In this document: positions 48,368 through 59,110 of the stretch, piece by piece | Numbering within the stretch: the first letter of the stretch is position 1 | How the letters are laid out: every line of letters begins with the position of its first letter | Origin: Mycobacterium triplex | GTDB taxonomy: Bacteria; Actinomycetota; Actinomycetes; Mycobacteriales; Mycobacteriaceae | DNA length: 64,000 nucleotides | Direction: 5' to 3' | NCBI RefSeq assembly: GCF_000689255.1 | Contig: NZ_HG964446.1 | Location: 2,884,854 to 2,948,853 of the forward strand | Position numbers and translations under genes: made by a program | Notes under the pieces: model-generated | What the model was told of the DNA's origin: nothing | Database searches by the model: none | Seen by the model: only the letters and a program-made list of their open reading frames with translations

Positions 48368-49720
48368 CTAGCCGCCGAACAGCAGATACAAACCGGTGAA
48401 CGTGTAACCGACCATGACCAGCATCATGGTGAGCTGCCCCGTCAGCTGATGGCCGGCCGGCAGCAGCCGCAGCGCCCGGTCATGCGCCGCGATCACCGCG
48501 ACGATATGCCCGGTCACCACGCAGGCCACCTTGATGCCGGCCAGCACCGGCGGATGTTGGGACAGCACGTAAGCAACCTGTAAATGCCCGAGCCCCAACA
48601 TGTTCCAGCCCTGACCGAACGGGTCGGCCAGCGCGATCACGGCCTGCTGTCCGCGCTCGACCAGGTAGGAGAGATAGTGCGCGAAGATGTAGCCCACCAC
48701 GATCGGGATCAGCGAGTGCGCCAGCTGGCCGGGCAGTGCCCGGCGCTGCTCGCGGTCCACCCCGCCGGTTGCCCGGGCCGCTGACGAGAACGTGAGTGCG
48801 ACAACCGAAATGAAGACCAGTAGCCCGGCGGTGCGCAGCGCCGACGACATCAGCGTGGGCGGTACGCCCTGGGCGGATCGGGACAACCCGTCGGCGAAGT
48901 TGCGCCAGGTCGGCGACGACGAGTAGCTGTCGAACGCCGTCGACCCGAGCAGCACCGCCAGCATCGTGACCACACCGGGGCGCACCGGCAGCGACGGCAG
49001 ATGGTCGAACGGGTTGCCGATCACGATCTGCCCGTTGGCTTTTGAGCGCCGAAACGGGGACAGCCGCGACACCGCCATGCTGTACACGCCGAACGGGTCG
49101 ACCCTGGCCAGCCAGCGCTGCCCGCACAGCCACGCCCCGACCAGCAACACCACCGCGTAGACCAGCAGCCAACCTCGCACCCAGGGCAGCGACGCCGAGT
49201 TCGGGCTGGCCAGTTCCAGCCAGACGAAGGCGAACAGCCCGGCCGCGGCCGGACGGTAGCCCCAGCTTTCCGGGTAGCCGAGCCGCGGCCGGCTCAGCCG
49301 CTCGGGCAAGGCACGCCGCAGCAGCAGATACACCGTGCGCATCGGGGAAATCAGTCGCCACACCGGCCCGAACGCCAACGACAGCGCGACCAGCCCGACC
49401 CACAGCAGCACGTAGAACGCCCCGAGCAGTCCGTTGGTTTGGGTTTGCGGACCGAAGACCCCGGCCAGCACCACCCAGACGGTGAAGACCAAGGCCAGGC
49501 CCGCGACCGTCCGGCGCGCGGGGCGGGCGTCGACCAGCGTCGTCACCCACGCCGGCAGCGGGCGGCCGGGCGCATCCGGGTCGAACCGCGGTCGCCGCCA
49601 CGCGAAGGCGACCAACGCGAAGGTGAACGTCAACGCCCACGCCGCACCGACCATCGCGTACAGGTAGGGCACCGGAAGATCGCCCGACCCGCCCAGGCCA
49701 TGGGCCAGCAGCACCGTCAC
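48368..49720 (-). CDS. Polytopic membrane protein of unknown function (cupredoxin operon, gene 4)
   Basis: 450 residues from the GTG at 49720, which overlaps the lipoprotein stop as GTGA. About ten to eleven hydrophobic helices are visible (for example VPYLYAMVGAAWALTFTFALVAFAW, RTVAGLALVFTVWVVLAGVFG, GVVTMLAVLLGSTAF, TAGLLVFISVVALTF). Histidines lie in or near late helices: GYIFAHYLSYLV, GLGHLQVAYVL, VTGHIVAVIAAHDRAL, LPAGHQLTGQ. I do not recognise a characterised family; similar actinobacterial proteins may carry loosely transferred names. The gene is translationally tied to a cupredoxin-like lipoprotein, so a metal or redox role is inferred. Confidence 0.8.
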   Translation of the reverse strand: MTVLLAHGLGGSGDLPVPYLYAMVGAAWALTFTFALVAFAWRRPRFDPDAPGRPLPAWVTTLVDARPARRTVAGLALVFTVWVVLAGVFGPQTQTNGLLGAFYVLLWVGLVALSLAFGPVWRLISPMRTVYLLLRRALPERLSRPRLGYPESWGYRPAAAGLFAFVWLELASPNSASLPWVRGWLLVYAVVLLVGAWLCGQRWLARVDPFGVYSMAVSRLSPFRRSKANGQIVIGNPFDHLPSLPVRPGVVTMLAVLLGSTAFDSYSSSPTWRNFADGLSRSAQGVPPTLMSSALRTAGLLVFISVVALTFSSAARATGGVDREQRRALPGQLAHSLIPIVVGYIFAHYLSYLVERGQQAVIALADPFGQGWNMLGLGHLQVAYVLSQHPPVLAGIKVACVVTGHIVAVIAAHDRALRLLPAGHQLTGQLTMMLVMVGYTFTGLYLLFGG

Positions 49721-50079
49721 GGCTCGATTTGAATCGTCGCTATCGTGCGGTCCAGATGGTGGAGTTCCACGTCGACCCTGCCCGGGACCTCGACGCTGAA
49801 ATGAAAGAGCTGGTTGGGCGCGGCGGCGACCTGGAACTTGTGATCGGGCACCGAGTGCACATGCAACTCGTCGGTGACGTCGCTGGCGACGTGCAGGTTG
49901 ATCTGCTGCTTGACCTTGGCCTGCAGCATGGCGTTGGTCGGGTTGACCTGCCCGTGCGAAATGGTCACGTCGATGTTCAACGCTCCCGTGGGAGCCTGGC
50001 CCGGTTCGCTGGCGCAGCCGATCAGGCCGCACGTCAGCACCGTCACCCAGGCCGCGATTAGCGTGCCGCGCAACGTCAT
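49717..50079 (-). CDS. Cupredoxin-like lipoprotein (cupredoxin operon, gene 3)
   Basis: 120 residues from the ATG at 50079. Signal and lipobox: TLRGTLIAAWVTVLTCGLIGC, so it should be lipid-anchored at Cys22 on the outer face. The rest is a small beta-barrel with cupredoxin-like strands: INLHVASDVTDELHVHSVPDH (an HxH that could bind copper) and FSVEVPGRVDVELHHLDRTIATIQIEP. A full blue-copper set (Cys-Met-His-His) is not seen, because the mature protein has no cysteine apart from the lipidated one. It is placed between two large membrane proteins with 4-bp spacing or overlap on each side. Confidence 0.82.
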   Translation of the reverse strand: MTLRGTLIAAWVTVLTCGLIGCASEPGQAPTGALNIDVTISHGQVNPTNAMLQAKVKQQINLHVASDVTDELHVHSVPDHKFQVAAAPNQLFHFSVEVPGRVDVELHHLDRTIATIQIEP

Positions 50080-50083
50080 CGGC

Positions 50084-51916
50084 TCAGGCCGCCCGCGGTA
50101 GTGGTTGCTTTTCGGAGACCGGTTCGGGCTCGGACAGCGCATTGTTGATGCGGCCCGCGCCCCACGTCAGACCCGCGATGACCATCAGCGTCAGGAGCAG
50201 GACGACGAGTGAACCGGCGTTGTAGAGCCATCCGGGGGCGTTCTGGTCGCGCTCGCGCTGCAGGATGGTGATCTCGTGCACGAACGGCCGGTCGATCGAG
50301 GACAGGGCGGGAATTTCGGCGGCCGGAATGGCGTCGTCGGCCGGCTCGTAGATCGGCACGCCCGTCATCGTGTAGCCGTCCTGGATTCGCAGCAGCGTCT
50401 TCCACGATCCCCAGACCGGTACCGGCTGGGTGGTGCGGTAATGCCCGGGGCCGACTTTCTCGAGCCGGTCGATCACCAGGCCCCGCTGGTTTTCCATCCG
50501 ACCCTGCCAGGACAGCACCGTCAGCCAATCCGGTTGCGGGCCAGCCGCATTGGCCGGTGTCAACTGCACATCGGCGGACACCATGCGCTGGCCGGGCGGG
50601 CTCGGCAGTTCGGTCAGCGTTATCGCGGCCTTGCCGTGCTCGGGTACCACGATGTGCAGGCCGTTGGCGACTGCGCCGCCGATCACCAGCACGGTCGCCA
50701 CCACCGTCGTGACGCCGATCCAGCGGTGTGGCAGCCGTTGGCCGGTCAGCACCATGCCGAACATCGCGCCGCACATCCCGGACAGCACGCCGACCGGTAC
50801 CGCCATGGCCAGGGCCTCGCCCCACATGCTGACCGGCCATGGGTAGTGATAGACCGCCCCGATCCACAGCGACTCCAGCCACAGCCCGACCGTCGCCACG
50901 CCCAGGCCGGAGACGGCGCCAAAAGCGACGGGGCGCTTGAACACTGGAGTCAGCGCTATCAGTTCGACGACCAGCGCGGCGCCCAGGTACAGCGGGAACC
51001 AGTTGATCGGCGCGCCCAGGATGGGGCCCACCAGCACCGCGACCCCGCCGCGCAGCGCGATCGCGAACAACGCCGCGATGATCGCCGCGCCGCGGCCCAT
51101 CGTGATGTGGGCGGCGACGGCCGCCAGTGCCGACGCGAAGGCGATCATCATCGGCTGCAGCACCAGGCGGAATTGCTCGACACCGAAGTCGTATTCGATC
51201 TGATACACCGACAGGCCGATGAACATCCCACCGAAGGACAGGTAGCGCAAGAACGTGATGAAAGCGCCGTGCGCGGCCTCGACGGCTTGCTGGGCCTCGC
51301 CCTCGCGCTCCAGCATCAGCACCGCGAACAGCGAAAAGCAGGCGCCGCCGATCATCATCAAATGCGTTGGGCCCCACAGGGTGACGTCTTGGCCGAAGAT
51401 CCGGTGCCAGACGTCGTCGAGCGGGAAGCCGATCATCGCGTAGAGCCCGCAGCCGGCCATCAGCACCCCGCCGACCGGTGCGTGCCAGTTGCGGGTGATC
51501 CGCACCGCCGCCGGGCCGGGCTTGTCGTACGGGGTGACGATCGCGATCATGCCGGCCAAAAAAACCCCGAACAGGCCGATGATGATGAAGTAGTGCGCCG
51601 GGTTGGCCAGCGGCCCGGGATCGCGGCCGTTGCCGATATGCCAGCTGACGTCCCAGATGAAGCCGAACAGCGCGCAGATGATCGACGTCGTGAAGACCAG
51701 GACCGGCAGCGCCACCCAATTCGGGCGGTGGAATTTTTCGCCCAGCTTGTCGGCGAGGCGGGTCAGCCAGGTGATGCGCCGAGTGCGGTGCGCGTAGCCC
51801 ACCCACAACATGACCAGCGTGATGACCATCGCGGCGATCGACAGCCCGATCACCTGGTTCAGGCCGGCACCGCGAGCCGACGGTTCGGCCAGAAGTGGTA
51901 GCGCCGTTGACACCAT
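50084..51916 (-). CDS. Large polytopic membrane protein with extracytoplasmic beta domain (cupredoxin operon, gene 2)
   Basis: 610 residues from the ATG at 51916; GGGAGGA lies 7 bases before it, too near the ATG at 51922. About 12 helices fill residues 15-400. Several histidines stand in or beside helices (DVSWHIGNG, NPAHYFIIIG, RNWHAPVGG, DDVWHRIFG, WGPTHLMMIGG, AAHITMGRG), a pattern that could hold haem or copper. From about 415 to 560 there is a beta-rich outer domain (GPGHYRTTQPVPVWGSWKTLLRI), similar in feel to YtkA/FixH-type domains, then a final helix. I know no characterised homologue. Confidence 0.8.
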   Translation of the reverse strand: MVSTALPLLAEPSARGAGLNQVIGLSIAAMVITLVMLWVGYAHRTRRITWLTRLADKLGEKFHRPNWVALPVLVFTTSIICALFGFIWDVSWHIGNGRDPGPLANPAHYFIIIGLFGVFLAGMIAIVTPYDKPGPAAVRITRNWHAPVGGVLMAGCGLYAMIGFPLDDVWHRIFGQDVTLWGPTHLMMIGGACFSLFAVLMLEREGEAQQAVEAAHGAFITFLRYLSFGGMFIGLSVYQIEYDFGVEQFRLVLQPMMIAFASALAAVAAHITMGRGAAIIAALFAIALRGGVAVLVGPILGAPINWFPLYLGAALVVELIALTPVFKRPVAFGAVSGLGVATVGLWLESLWIGAVYHYPWPVSMWGEALAMAVPVGVLSGMCGAMFGMVLTGQRLPHRWIGVTTVVATVLVIGGAVANGLHIVVPEHGKAAITLTELPSPPGQRMVSADVQLTPANAAGPQPDWLTVLSWQGRMENQRGLVIDRLEKVGPGHYRTTQPVPVWGSWKTLLRIQDGYTMTGVPIYEPADDAIPAAEIPALSSIDRPFVHEITILQRERDQNAPGWLYNAGSLVVLLLTLMVIAGLTWGAGRINNALSEPEPVSEKQPLPRAA

Positions 51917-52017
51917 CGTCATGTCCTCCCTACTGCGCCGGGACGTCCCGGGAGACCGTTATTACTGGCAGGTAAGTTCACCCTGATCCAAGCTGTAATG
52001 CCCAGATTGAGGGCGTG

Positions 52018-52197
52018 TCAATCACCCTTGTCGTCCGGAGCTTTGGCCGGTTCCCGGGAATCGTCGGCCCGGCCGGCGCGGCGGTCCTTCAACGCGACAT
52101 AGAGGACGACGGCGACGACGATGACGGCCGGCAAGAAGGCCGGCGCCGCCAGCAGGAGCATGTGGTGTGCCAGGTACTCGACATGTTGAGTAGCCAT
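52018..52197 (-). CDS. 59-aa single-helix membrane protein (cupredoxin operon, gene 1)
   Basis: An ATG at 52197 preceded by GGGGAG opens a 59-residue frame. The N-terminus [20 protein letters not shown] has three histidines, one membrane helix follows ([16 protein letters not shown]), then a charged cytoplasmic-type tail ([18 protein letters not shown]). Codon third positions are GC-rich like in real genes. It is 101 bp upstream of the large membrane protein, on the same strand, and divergent from bioB. Small single-helix subunits with N-terminal histidines are common in membrane redox complexes, which supports a shared role. Confidence 0.7.
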   Translation of the reverse strand: MATQHVEYLAHHMLLLAAPAFLPAVIVVAVVLYVALKDRRAGRADDSREPAKAPDDKGD

Positions 52198-52248
52198 GCT
52201 CCCCGTATACCCCGACGGGTTCGGTGTACTACGGCCGTTACCCTACTT

Positions 52249-52261
52249 TGAACACCGTTTC
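52249..52261 (+). promoter_or_regulatory. Possible BioQ-type operator before bioB
   Basis: TGAAC-ACC-GTTTC lies 74 bp before the bioB start. As I recall, the mycobacterial TetR-type biotin repressor BioQ binds TGAAC-N3-GTTAC, so 9 of the 10 fixed positions fit. No bioQ gene is in the window and no such box was seen before bioA. Confidence 0.4.
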
Positions 52262-52334
52262 ATTCAGGCTGCCACGGCGTTGTGGCGGATGTGACCGCAG
52301 CTGCGGACGCAACAAAGATGCAGGGGAGTACTTG

Positions 52335-53372
52335 GTGACTCAAGCGGCAACTCGACCCACCACCGAAGCCGGCCATGACGCAGACATCCTGGCGGTAGCC
52401 CGCCGGCAGGTGCTCGAGGGCGGCGAGGGCTTGAGCCGGGACCAGGTCCTTGCGGTGCTGCAGCTGCCCGACGAGCGGCTCGAAGAGCTGCTGGCGCTGG
52501 CCCACGAGGTGCGGATGCGCTGGTGTGGCCCCGAGGTCGAGGTCGAGGGCATCATCAGCCTCAAGACGGGCGGCTGCCCCGAGGACTGCCACTTCTGCTC
52601 ACAATCCGGGCTGTTCGCCTCGCCGGTGCGCAGCGCCTGGCTCGACATTCCCAGCCTGGTCGAGGCGGCCAAGCAAACCGCGAAGTCGGGTGCCACCGAG
52701 TTCTGCATCGTGGCCGCCGTGCGTGGTCCGGACAAGCGGCTGATGTCCCAGGTCGCGGCCGGGATCGAGGCGATCCGCAACGAGGTCGAGATCAACGTGG
52801 CCTGCTCGCTGGGCATGCTGACCGCCGAGCAGGTCGACGAGCTCGCCGCGATGGGCGTGCACCGCTACAACCACAACCTGGAGACCGCGAAGTCGTTCTT
52901 CACCAACGTCGTCACCACCCACACCTGGGAAGAGCGCTGGCAGACGCTGACCATGGTGCGCGACGCGGGCATGGAGGTGTGCTGCGGCGGCATCCTCGGC
53001 ATGGGCGAGACGCTGGAGCAGCGGGCGGAATTCGCCGCCGATCTGGCCGAGCTGGGCCCCGACGAGGTGCCGCTGAACTTCCTCAACCCGCGGCCCGGGA
53101 CGCCGTTCGGCGACCTCGAGGTGATGCCGGTCAGCGAAGCGCTGAAGTCGGTGGCCGCGTTCCGGCTGGCGTTGCCGCGCACGATGCTGCGCTTCGCCGG
53201 TGGCCGCGAGATCACCCTGGGCGACCTCGGCGCCAAGCAGGGCATCCTGGGCGGGATCAACGCCGTGATCGTCGGGAACTACCTGACCACGCTCGGCCGT
53301 CCCGCCGAATCCGATCTGGAACTGCTCGAGGACCTACAGATGCCCATCAAGGCGCTGAATGCCACCTTGTAG
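52335..53372 (+). CDS. bioB: Biotin synthase
   Basis: 345 residues from the GTG at 52335 (CAGGGGAG 8 bases upstream). Radical-SAM enzyme putting sulfur into dethiobiotin. The [4Fe-4S] motif is [13 protein letters not shown] (C-x3-C-x2-C) near 71-83; the second, sacrificial cluster uses the Cys residues in CIVAAVRG and NVACSLG and [10 protein letters not shown] with an Arg further on. The gene is immediately followed by bsaP, which mycobacterial BioB needs. Confidence 0.98.
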   Translation: MTQAATRPTTEAGHDADILAVARRQVLEGGEGLSRDQVLAVLQLPDERLEELLALAHEVRMRWCGPEVEVEGIISLKTGGCPEDCHFCSQSGLFASPVRSAWLDIPSLVEAAKQTAKSGATEFCIVAAVRGPDKRLMSQVAAGIEAIRNEVEINVACSLGMLTAEQVDELAAMGVHRYNHNLETAKSFFTNVVTTHTWEERWQTLTMVRDAGMEVCCGGILGMGETLEQRAEFAADLAELGPDEVPLNFLNPRPGTPFGDLEVMPVSEALKSVAAFRLALPRTMLRFAGGREITLGDLGAKQGILGGINAVIVGNYLTTLGRPAESDLELLEDLQMPIKALNATL

Positions 53373-53389
53373 CGGTTAGGTTGGGTCTT

Positions 53390-53617
53390 GTGGTGGCAGA
53401 TCTGGGCGCTCCGGTCAGCGCCGGCGTCTACAACGTCTACACCGGGGAATTGGGGGGCACGACCGTGCCCACCGCGGCCCAGCTGGGCCTCGAGCCGCCG
53501 CGCTTCTGTGCCGAATGCGGGCGCCGGATGATCGTCCAGGTTCGCCCCGACGGCTGGCGGGCACGCTGTTCGCGGCACGGCGAGGTGGACTCGGCGGACC
53601 TGGAGACGCAGCGGTGA
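53390..53617 (+). CDS. bsaP: Biotin synthase auxiliary protein
   Basis: 75 residues, GTG start 17 bp after bioB. It carries Cys40-x2-Cys43 and Cys60-x2-His63 ([10 protein letters not shown] and ARCSRHGE), a small metal or Fe-S binding set. It is the orthologue of Rv1590, reported as BsaP, a small iron-sulfur protein that mycobacterial BioB needs to convert dethiobiotin. The TGA overlaps the GTG of the next gene (GTGA). Confidence 0.92.
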   Translation: MVADLGAPVSAGVYNVYTGELGGTTVPTAAQLGLEPPRFCAECGRRMIVQVRPDGWRARCSRHGEVDSADLETQR

Positions 53618-54264
53618 CCGCTCCCGCGGTGCCCGTGGCCCCCGAGCCCGCCGGTCGCGCGGCCCCGTCGCGGCTTCGCGCGATTGTCCTTGCGGCGCTT
53701 GCACTCTCGGCGACCGGGGTGTTGGTCGGTGGCCTGTGGGCGTGGATGGCCCCGCCGATTCATTTGGTGGTGGCGGTGACTCGCGCCGGGGAGCGGGTGC
53801 ATGACTACCTGGGTACGGAGTCCGAGCACTTCTTCGACGTGCCGTGCCTGATGCTGGGGCTGTTGACGGTGCTGGCGGTGGTGGCGCCGGTGCTGGCGTG
53901 GCAGTGGCGCCGGCTGCGGGGCCCGGGCATGGTCATCGGGCTGACGGTCGGCACGGTCGGCGCCGCCGGGGTGGCTTCGGCGGTGGGAGCGGTGCTGGTC
54001 CTGCTGCGCTACGGCGCGCTGGACGTCGACAAGGTGCCGGTGGTGGGCAGCCCCGCGGTGTCCTACGTCATCCAGGCGCCGCCGGTGTTCTTCGGGCCCG
54101 GGCCGCTGCAGATGGCCACGACGCTGTTGTGGCCCGCCGCCATAGCCGCGCTGGTTTACGCCCTGCTGGCGGCCGGCAGCGCCCACGACGACCTGGGCAG
54201 CTCAGCGCTTGCCGATCAGCCGTCGCACGCGTTGCCGATGGAGCCGGAGGCCTCCGTCTCCTAG
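53614..54264 (+). CDS. DUF2567 membrane protein (Rv1591-type)
   Basis: 216 residues, four hydrophobic segments: [79 protein letters not shown] and [18 protein letters not shown]. An outside loop lies between the first and second ([25 protein letters not shown]). It is coupled to bsaP by a GTGA overlap, so it is made with the biotin proteins; whether it acts in biotin metabolism is not known. It ends 8 bp from the convergent lipase. Confidence 0.88.
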   Translation: MTAPAVPVAPEPAGRAAPSRLRAIVLAALALSATGVLVGGLWAWMAPPIHLVVAVTRAGERVHDYLGTESEHFFDVPCLMLGLLTVLAVVAPVLAWQWRRLRGPGMVIGLTVGTVGAAGVASAVGAVLVLLRYGALDVDKVPVVGSPAVSYVIQAPPVFFGPGPLQMATTLLWPAAIAALVYALLAAGSAHDDLGSSALADQPSHALPMEPEASVS

Positions 54265-54272
54265 CGGGTGCC

Positions 54273-55643
54273 TCAGAGTGGACGGCGGCGGATCTTTCGC
54301 CCGGTGAGGACCTTGGCCGCGATCACACCCAACCGCACCATGCCGGCGTAGGTCATCGGGTTGAACGCCGTCGGCCAAACGGTCCTGACCAGGTGGTCAT
54401 TGATCGGTCGGCCGGCGAAGCGGTCGGTGAGCCAGCGCAGCGTCATCGGCGCCGACAGCGGGTGCAACAGCGCGTGTTCGTTGAACGCGTCACGGTGGTA
54501 GGTGACGCTGGCGCCGCCGGCCGAATAGGCGTCCGCCAACGCGTCGATGTCGTGGACGTCGATCAGGTAGTCGTAGACGGCCTGCACGATCAGCACCGGC
54601 GGCGCCGGTGTCGCGACGCCCAGCTTGATGCTGTCGAAGACATGCGACACCTCCGGTGTGGACAGGATGTCCTCGAGCGGCTCGTCGAGATAGTCGCCCA
54701 TGTTCTTGCCGGCCATCCGCACGATCGCGCCGACCGTCGTCATCTTTTCCAACCTGTCCAGCAGGGCGCGGCCCTCGTCGTTGGTGTGCTCCTTGATCAC
54801 CCGGTCCAGGTCGGGGTACACATGCGCGAGCGCGGCCACCACCAGCGCGGGCAAACCGGCGAAGACGCCGCCGTTGAGCCGGCGGAAGGTGTGGCCCAGG
54901 TCGCCGACCGGCGATCCCAGCACCGCCCCAACGATGTCGAGCTCGGGCGCGTAATCGGCGCACATTTCGGCGGCCCAGGCGCTGGCCAGCCCGCCGCCGG
55001 AGTAGCCCCACAGCCCGATCGGCGCCGACGTCGACGTCGGGATCCGGTCGGAGTTCATGGCGGCACGGACGCCGTCGAGAGTGCGGTAGCCGGGCTCGTA
55101 CGGTGCACCCCACATGCCCAACAGGCCTTCGTGGTCGGGCACCGACACCACCCAGCCCTCGGCGAGGGCCGCGGCGACTAAGAAGAGCTCCAATTGGGCG
55201 ATGGAACCCAGGGCCTTCGAACGTCTGCGCAGCGCGTAGGACGGAAAGCAGCGCGCGGACATGGCGTCGATCGCGCACTGATAGGACAGCAGCGGGGTGT
55301 TCTGTCCGACGACGCGTTCGGACGGAATGAGGACCGTCGTGACGCAAGCCTCGGGGGCGCCGTTCATGTCGGTCGTCCGGTACAGCAGCTGGACGGCCGA
55401 AACCGATTGCGGAATCAGGCCGAGGAACGCCAGTTCGACGTCACGGGAGCGCAGCACGGTGCCGGGCGCCGCGTGTTGGAAGCCCGAAGGTGGCTGGTAG
55501 AACGGATCGTCTGCGGGCAGCAGCGGGCGCGCCTTGGGCCGTAATTCCTCGTGTGGCGGCCGACCGATCCATTCCGCACCGTCGCTGCCTGCCAAATTGC
55601 CGAGTTCAACCAATTCGCCGATCCCTTCTAGGCCATCGGGCAT
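54273..55643 (-). CDS. Secretory-lipase-type alpha/beta hydrolase (Rv1592c-type)
   Basis: 456 residues from the ATG at 55643; M. tuberculosis has 446. The frame is open upstream but no longer alignable. The nucleophile elbow is [14 protein letters not shown] near 218-228; the acid is probably in [22 protein letters not shown] and the histidine in [13 protein letters not shown] long lid region ([27 protein letters not shown]) matches the LIP family. It lacks a typical signal peptide although the family name says secretory. In M. tuberculosis Rv1592c is known as an isoniazid-induced protein and a lipase (from memory). Confidence 0.9.
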   Translation of the reverse strand: MPDGLEGIGELVELGNLAGSDGAEWIGRPPHEELRPKARPLLPADDPFYQPPSGFQHAAPGTVLRSRDVELAFLGLIPQSVSAVQLLYRTTDMNGAPEACVTTVLIPSERVVGQNTPLLSYQCAIDAMSARCFPSYALRRRSKALGSIAQLELFLVAAALAEGWVVSVPDHEGLLGMWGAPYEPGYRTLDGVRAAMNSDRIPTSTSAPIGLWGYSGGGLASAWAAEMCADYAPELDIVGAVLGSPVGDLGHTFRRLNGGVFAGLPALVVAALAHVYPDLDRVIKEHTNDEGRALLDRLEKMTTVGAIVRMAGKNMGDYLDEPLEDILSTPEVSHVFDSIKLGVATPAPPVLIVQAVYDYLIDVHDIDALADAYSAGGASVTYHRDAFNEHALLHPLSAPMTLRWLTDRFAGRPINDHLVRTVWPTAFNPMTYAGMVRLGVIAAKVLTGRKIRRRPL

Positions 55644-55726
55644 TTTCGCGCATGAACGGGCGGTAACCAAAATGTAATGGCCAGGCGGTGAGCGATTTCT
55701 CGCCCACCGGGCGGGGGTGACCCAGA

Positions 55727-56449
55727 TCAAGGCTGGCCGGGCGGCCGAAGTGCGGCGAACTCGTCGGTGACCCGCAGTTGCGAATCGGTGAAGTGGTACA
55801 GCGCCGCCGGTCGCCCGCCGCTGCGGCCCGACTGAGCGATGGTGCCGGTCTGCGTGATCACGCCGCGACGGGCCAGCACCCGCTGCAGATTCGTCGCGTC
55901 GACTTGGTAGCCGAGCGTCGCACCGTAGATGTCGCGCAGCGTGGACAGTGCGAATTCCTTTGGCGCCAAGGCAAATCCGATGTTGGTGTAGGACATCTTG
56001 GCGACCAGCCGGGCGTGCGCGTGCGTCACCATCGGGCCGTGGTCGAACGCCATCGGCGGCAGCGTGCTCACCGGGTGCCAGCGGGTGTCCGGCGGCAGCT
56101 CCGGAGTGGCGGGGGAGGGCACCAGCCCCAAGAACGTCGACGCGATCACCCGTGCGCCCGGCACGCGGCCCGGATCGGAGAACACGGCGAGCTGCTCCAG
56201 GTGGGCCAGCTCGCGCAAATCCACCTTCTCGGCCAGCTGACGGCGCACCGAGGTGGTCATGTCCTCGTCGTTGCGCAGCCGCCCACCCGGCAGTGACCAC
56301 GCGCCCCTTTCCGGATCGCGGGCACGCTCCCATAACAGCACGTTAAGCTGCGGTTTTCCCTTTCGGGAGGCGCCCTTAACCTGCTCGGTAGCGTGGCGAA
56401 CCTGGAACACGACCGCGAGCACTTCGTGGGCGGTGCTACCATTGGGCAT
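55727..56449 (-). CDS. nrtR: NrtR-type Nudix transcriptional regulator of NAD synthesis
   Basis: 240 residues. The N-terminal Nudix-like domain covers about 8-140: [30 protein letters not shown] takes the place of the Nudix box, with the catalytic glutamates of a true hydrolase partly changed (box ends RQLAEKVDL instead of REL-EE), which fits a sensor. A winged-helix C-terminus ([33 protein letters not shown]) binds DNA. NrtR proteins repress nadA-nadB-nadC and let go when bound to ADP-ribose or NAD-related ligands. It is divergent from nadA over a perfect operator. Confidence 0.9.
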   Translation of the reverse strand: MPNGSTAHEVLAVVFQVRHATEQVKGASRKGKPQLNVLLWERARDPERGAWSLPGGRLRNDEDMTTSVRRQLAEKVDLRELAHLEQLAVFSDPGRVPGARVIASTFLGLVPSPATPELPPDTRWHPVSTLPPMAFDHGPMVTHAHARLVAKMSYTNIGFALAPKEFALSTLRDIYGATLGYQVDATNLQRVLARRGVITQTGTIAQSGRSGGRPAALYHFTDSQLRVTDEFAALRPPGQP

Positions 56450-56472
56450 GTTTTCGATTATAAGTCGAAAAC
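56450..56472. promoter_or_regulatory. NrtR operator
   Basis: Perfect inverted repeat: GTTTTCGA, seven bases TTATAAG, TCGAAAAC. It starts right next to the nrtR start codon and ends 23 bp before nadA, so binding would cover both promoters (autorepression and nad control). Confidence 0.88.
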
Positions 56473-56495
56473 CTGCTAGGTCGAAAGGAGCCGCC

Positions 56496-57541
<1,046 letters not shown>

Positions 57542-57545
<4 letters not shown>

Positions 57546-59110
57546 TGGCCCGTCCGGCTTGGACCGGTAGCGCCGATGTCGTCGTTATCGGCACGGGTGT
57601 CGGGGGATTGGCCGCCGCGCTGGCGGCCCACCGCGCCGGTCGTGACGTCGTGGTTCTCAGCAAGGCCGAAGAAGCCCACGGGGTTACCGCGACGCACTAC
57701 GCCCAGGGTGGGATCGCGGTCGTGCTACCGGACAACGACGACTCCGTCGAGGCCCACGTCGCCGACACCCTGGCCGCCGGCGCGGGCATGTGCGATCCCC
57801 GAGCGGTGTACTCGATCGTCGCCGACGGCTACCGTGCGGTCAGCGAATTGGTCTCCGACGGCGCCCGATTCGACGAATCGCTGCCGGGCCGGTGGGCACT
57901 GACCCGCGAGGGCGGGCACTCGCGGCGGCGCATCGTGCACGCCGGCGGTGACGCCACCGGCGCCGAGGTCCAGCGCGCACTCGACCACGCCGCCCGGACG
58001 CTGGACATCCGCAGCAGCCACGTCGCGTTGCGCGTGCTGCACGACGGCACGGCGGTGACCGGGGTGGCCGTGGGCAACTCGGACGGCGTCGGGATCGTCA
58101 GCGCGCCTTCGGTGATCCTTGCTTCCGGTGGCCTTGGGCATCTCTACAGCGCTACCACCAACCCGGAAGGATCCACCGGCGACGGAATCGCTTTGGCGTT
58201 GTGGGCCGGTGTCCCCGTCAGCGATCTCGAGTTCATTCAGTTTCACCCCACCATGTTGTTCGGCGGCCGGGCCGGCGGTCGCCGACCGTTGATCACCGAG
58301 GCCATCCGCGGCGAGGGCGCGGTATTGGTTGACCGGCAAGGCAATTCGGTTACCGCCGGCGTTCACCCGATGGGCGACCTGGCGCCGCGCGATGTCGTGG
58401 CCGGGGCCATCGACGCGCGGCTGCGGGCGACTGGCGACGAATGCGTATTCCTCGACGCGCGCGGCATCGACGGCTTCGAGGCCCGCTTCCCCAATGTCAC
58501 TGCCGCATGCCGGGCCGCCGGCGTCGACCCCGTCACCCAACCGATCCCCGTCGTTCCGGGCGCGCACTACAGCTGCGGCGGCGTGGTCACCGACGTACAC
58601 GGTCAAACGGAGCTGCCCGGGTTGTTCGCCGCGGGCGAGGTGGCCCGCACCGGGATGCACGGCGCAAATCGGTTGGCGTCCAACAGCTTGCTCGAAGGAT
58701 TGGTGGTGGGTGGTCGCGCCGGGAAGGCCGCGGCCAGGCATGCGCTTTCGGCGGGCCGGGTGCTCGCGACCCCGCCCGAGCCGATCGCGCACACCGCGTC
58801 CAAGCGCCGCGAACTGCAGACCGCGATGACCCGGGACGCGTCGGTGGTCCGCGACGCGGCGGGATTGCAGCGGTTGTCCGAGACGCTGTCGCGGGCGCGG
58901 GTCCGCGCGGTCGAGGGCCGCCGCGATTTCGAGGATGTCGCGCTGACGCTGACCGCCCGCGCGGTGGCCGCCGCGGCCCTGGCTCGCAGCGAAAGCCGGG
59001 GCTGCCACCACCGGGCGGAGCACCCGGAGTCCGCGCCGGACAAGGCCCGCAGCATCTTGGTCCGGTCGGCCGACACGGTGTTCGCCGAAGACCTGGCGGC
59101 GGTGTCCTGA
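57542..59110 (+). CDS. nadB: L-aspartate oxidase
   Basis: 522 residues, ATGA overlap with nadA. FAD enzyme making iminoaspartate for NadA. FAD motif [21 protein letters not shown] near 13-33; the fumarate-reductase-family active-site strings are [56 protein letters not shown] and a C-terminal helical domain. Two ATG codons stand in tandem at the start. Confidence 0.97.
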
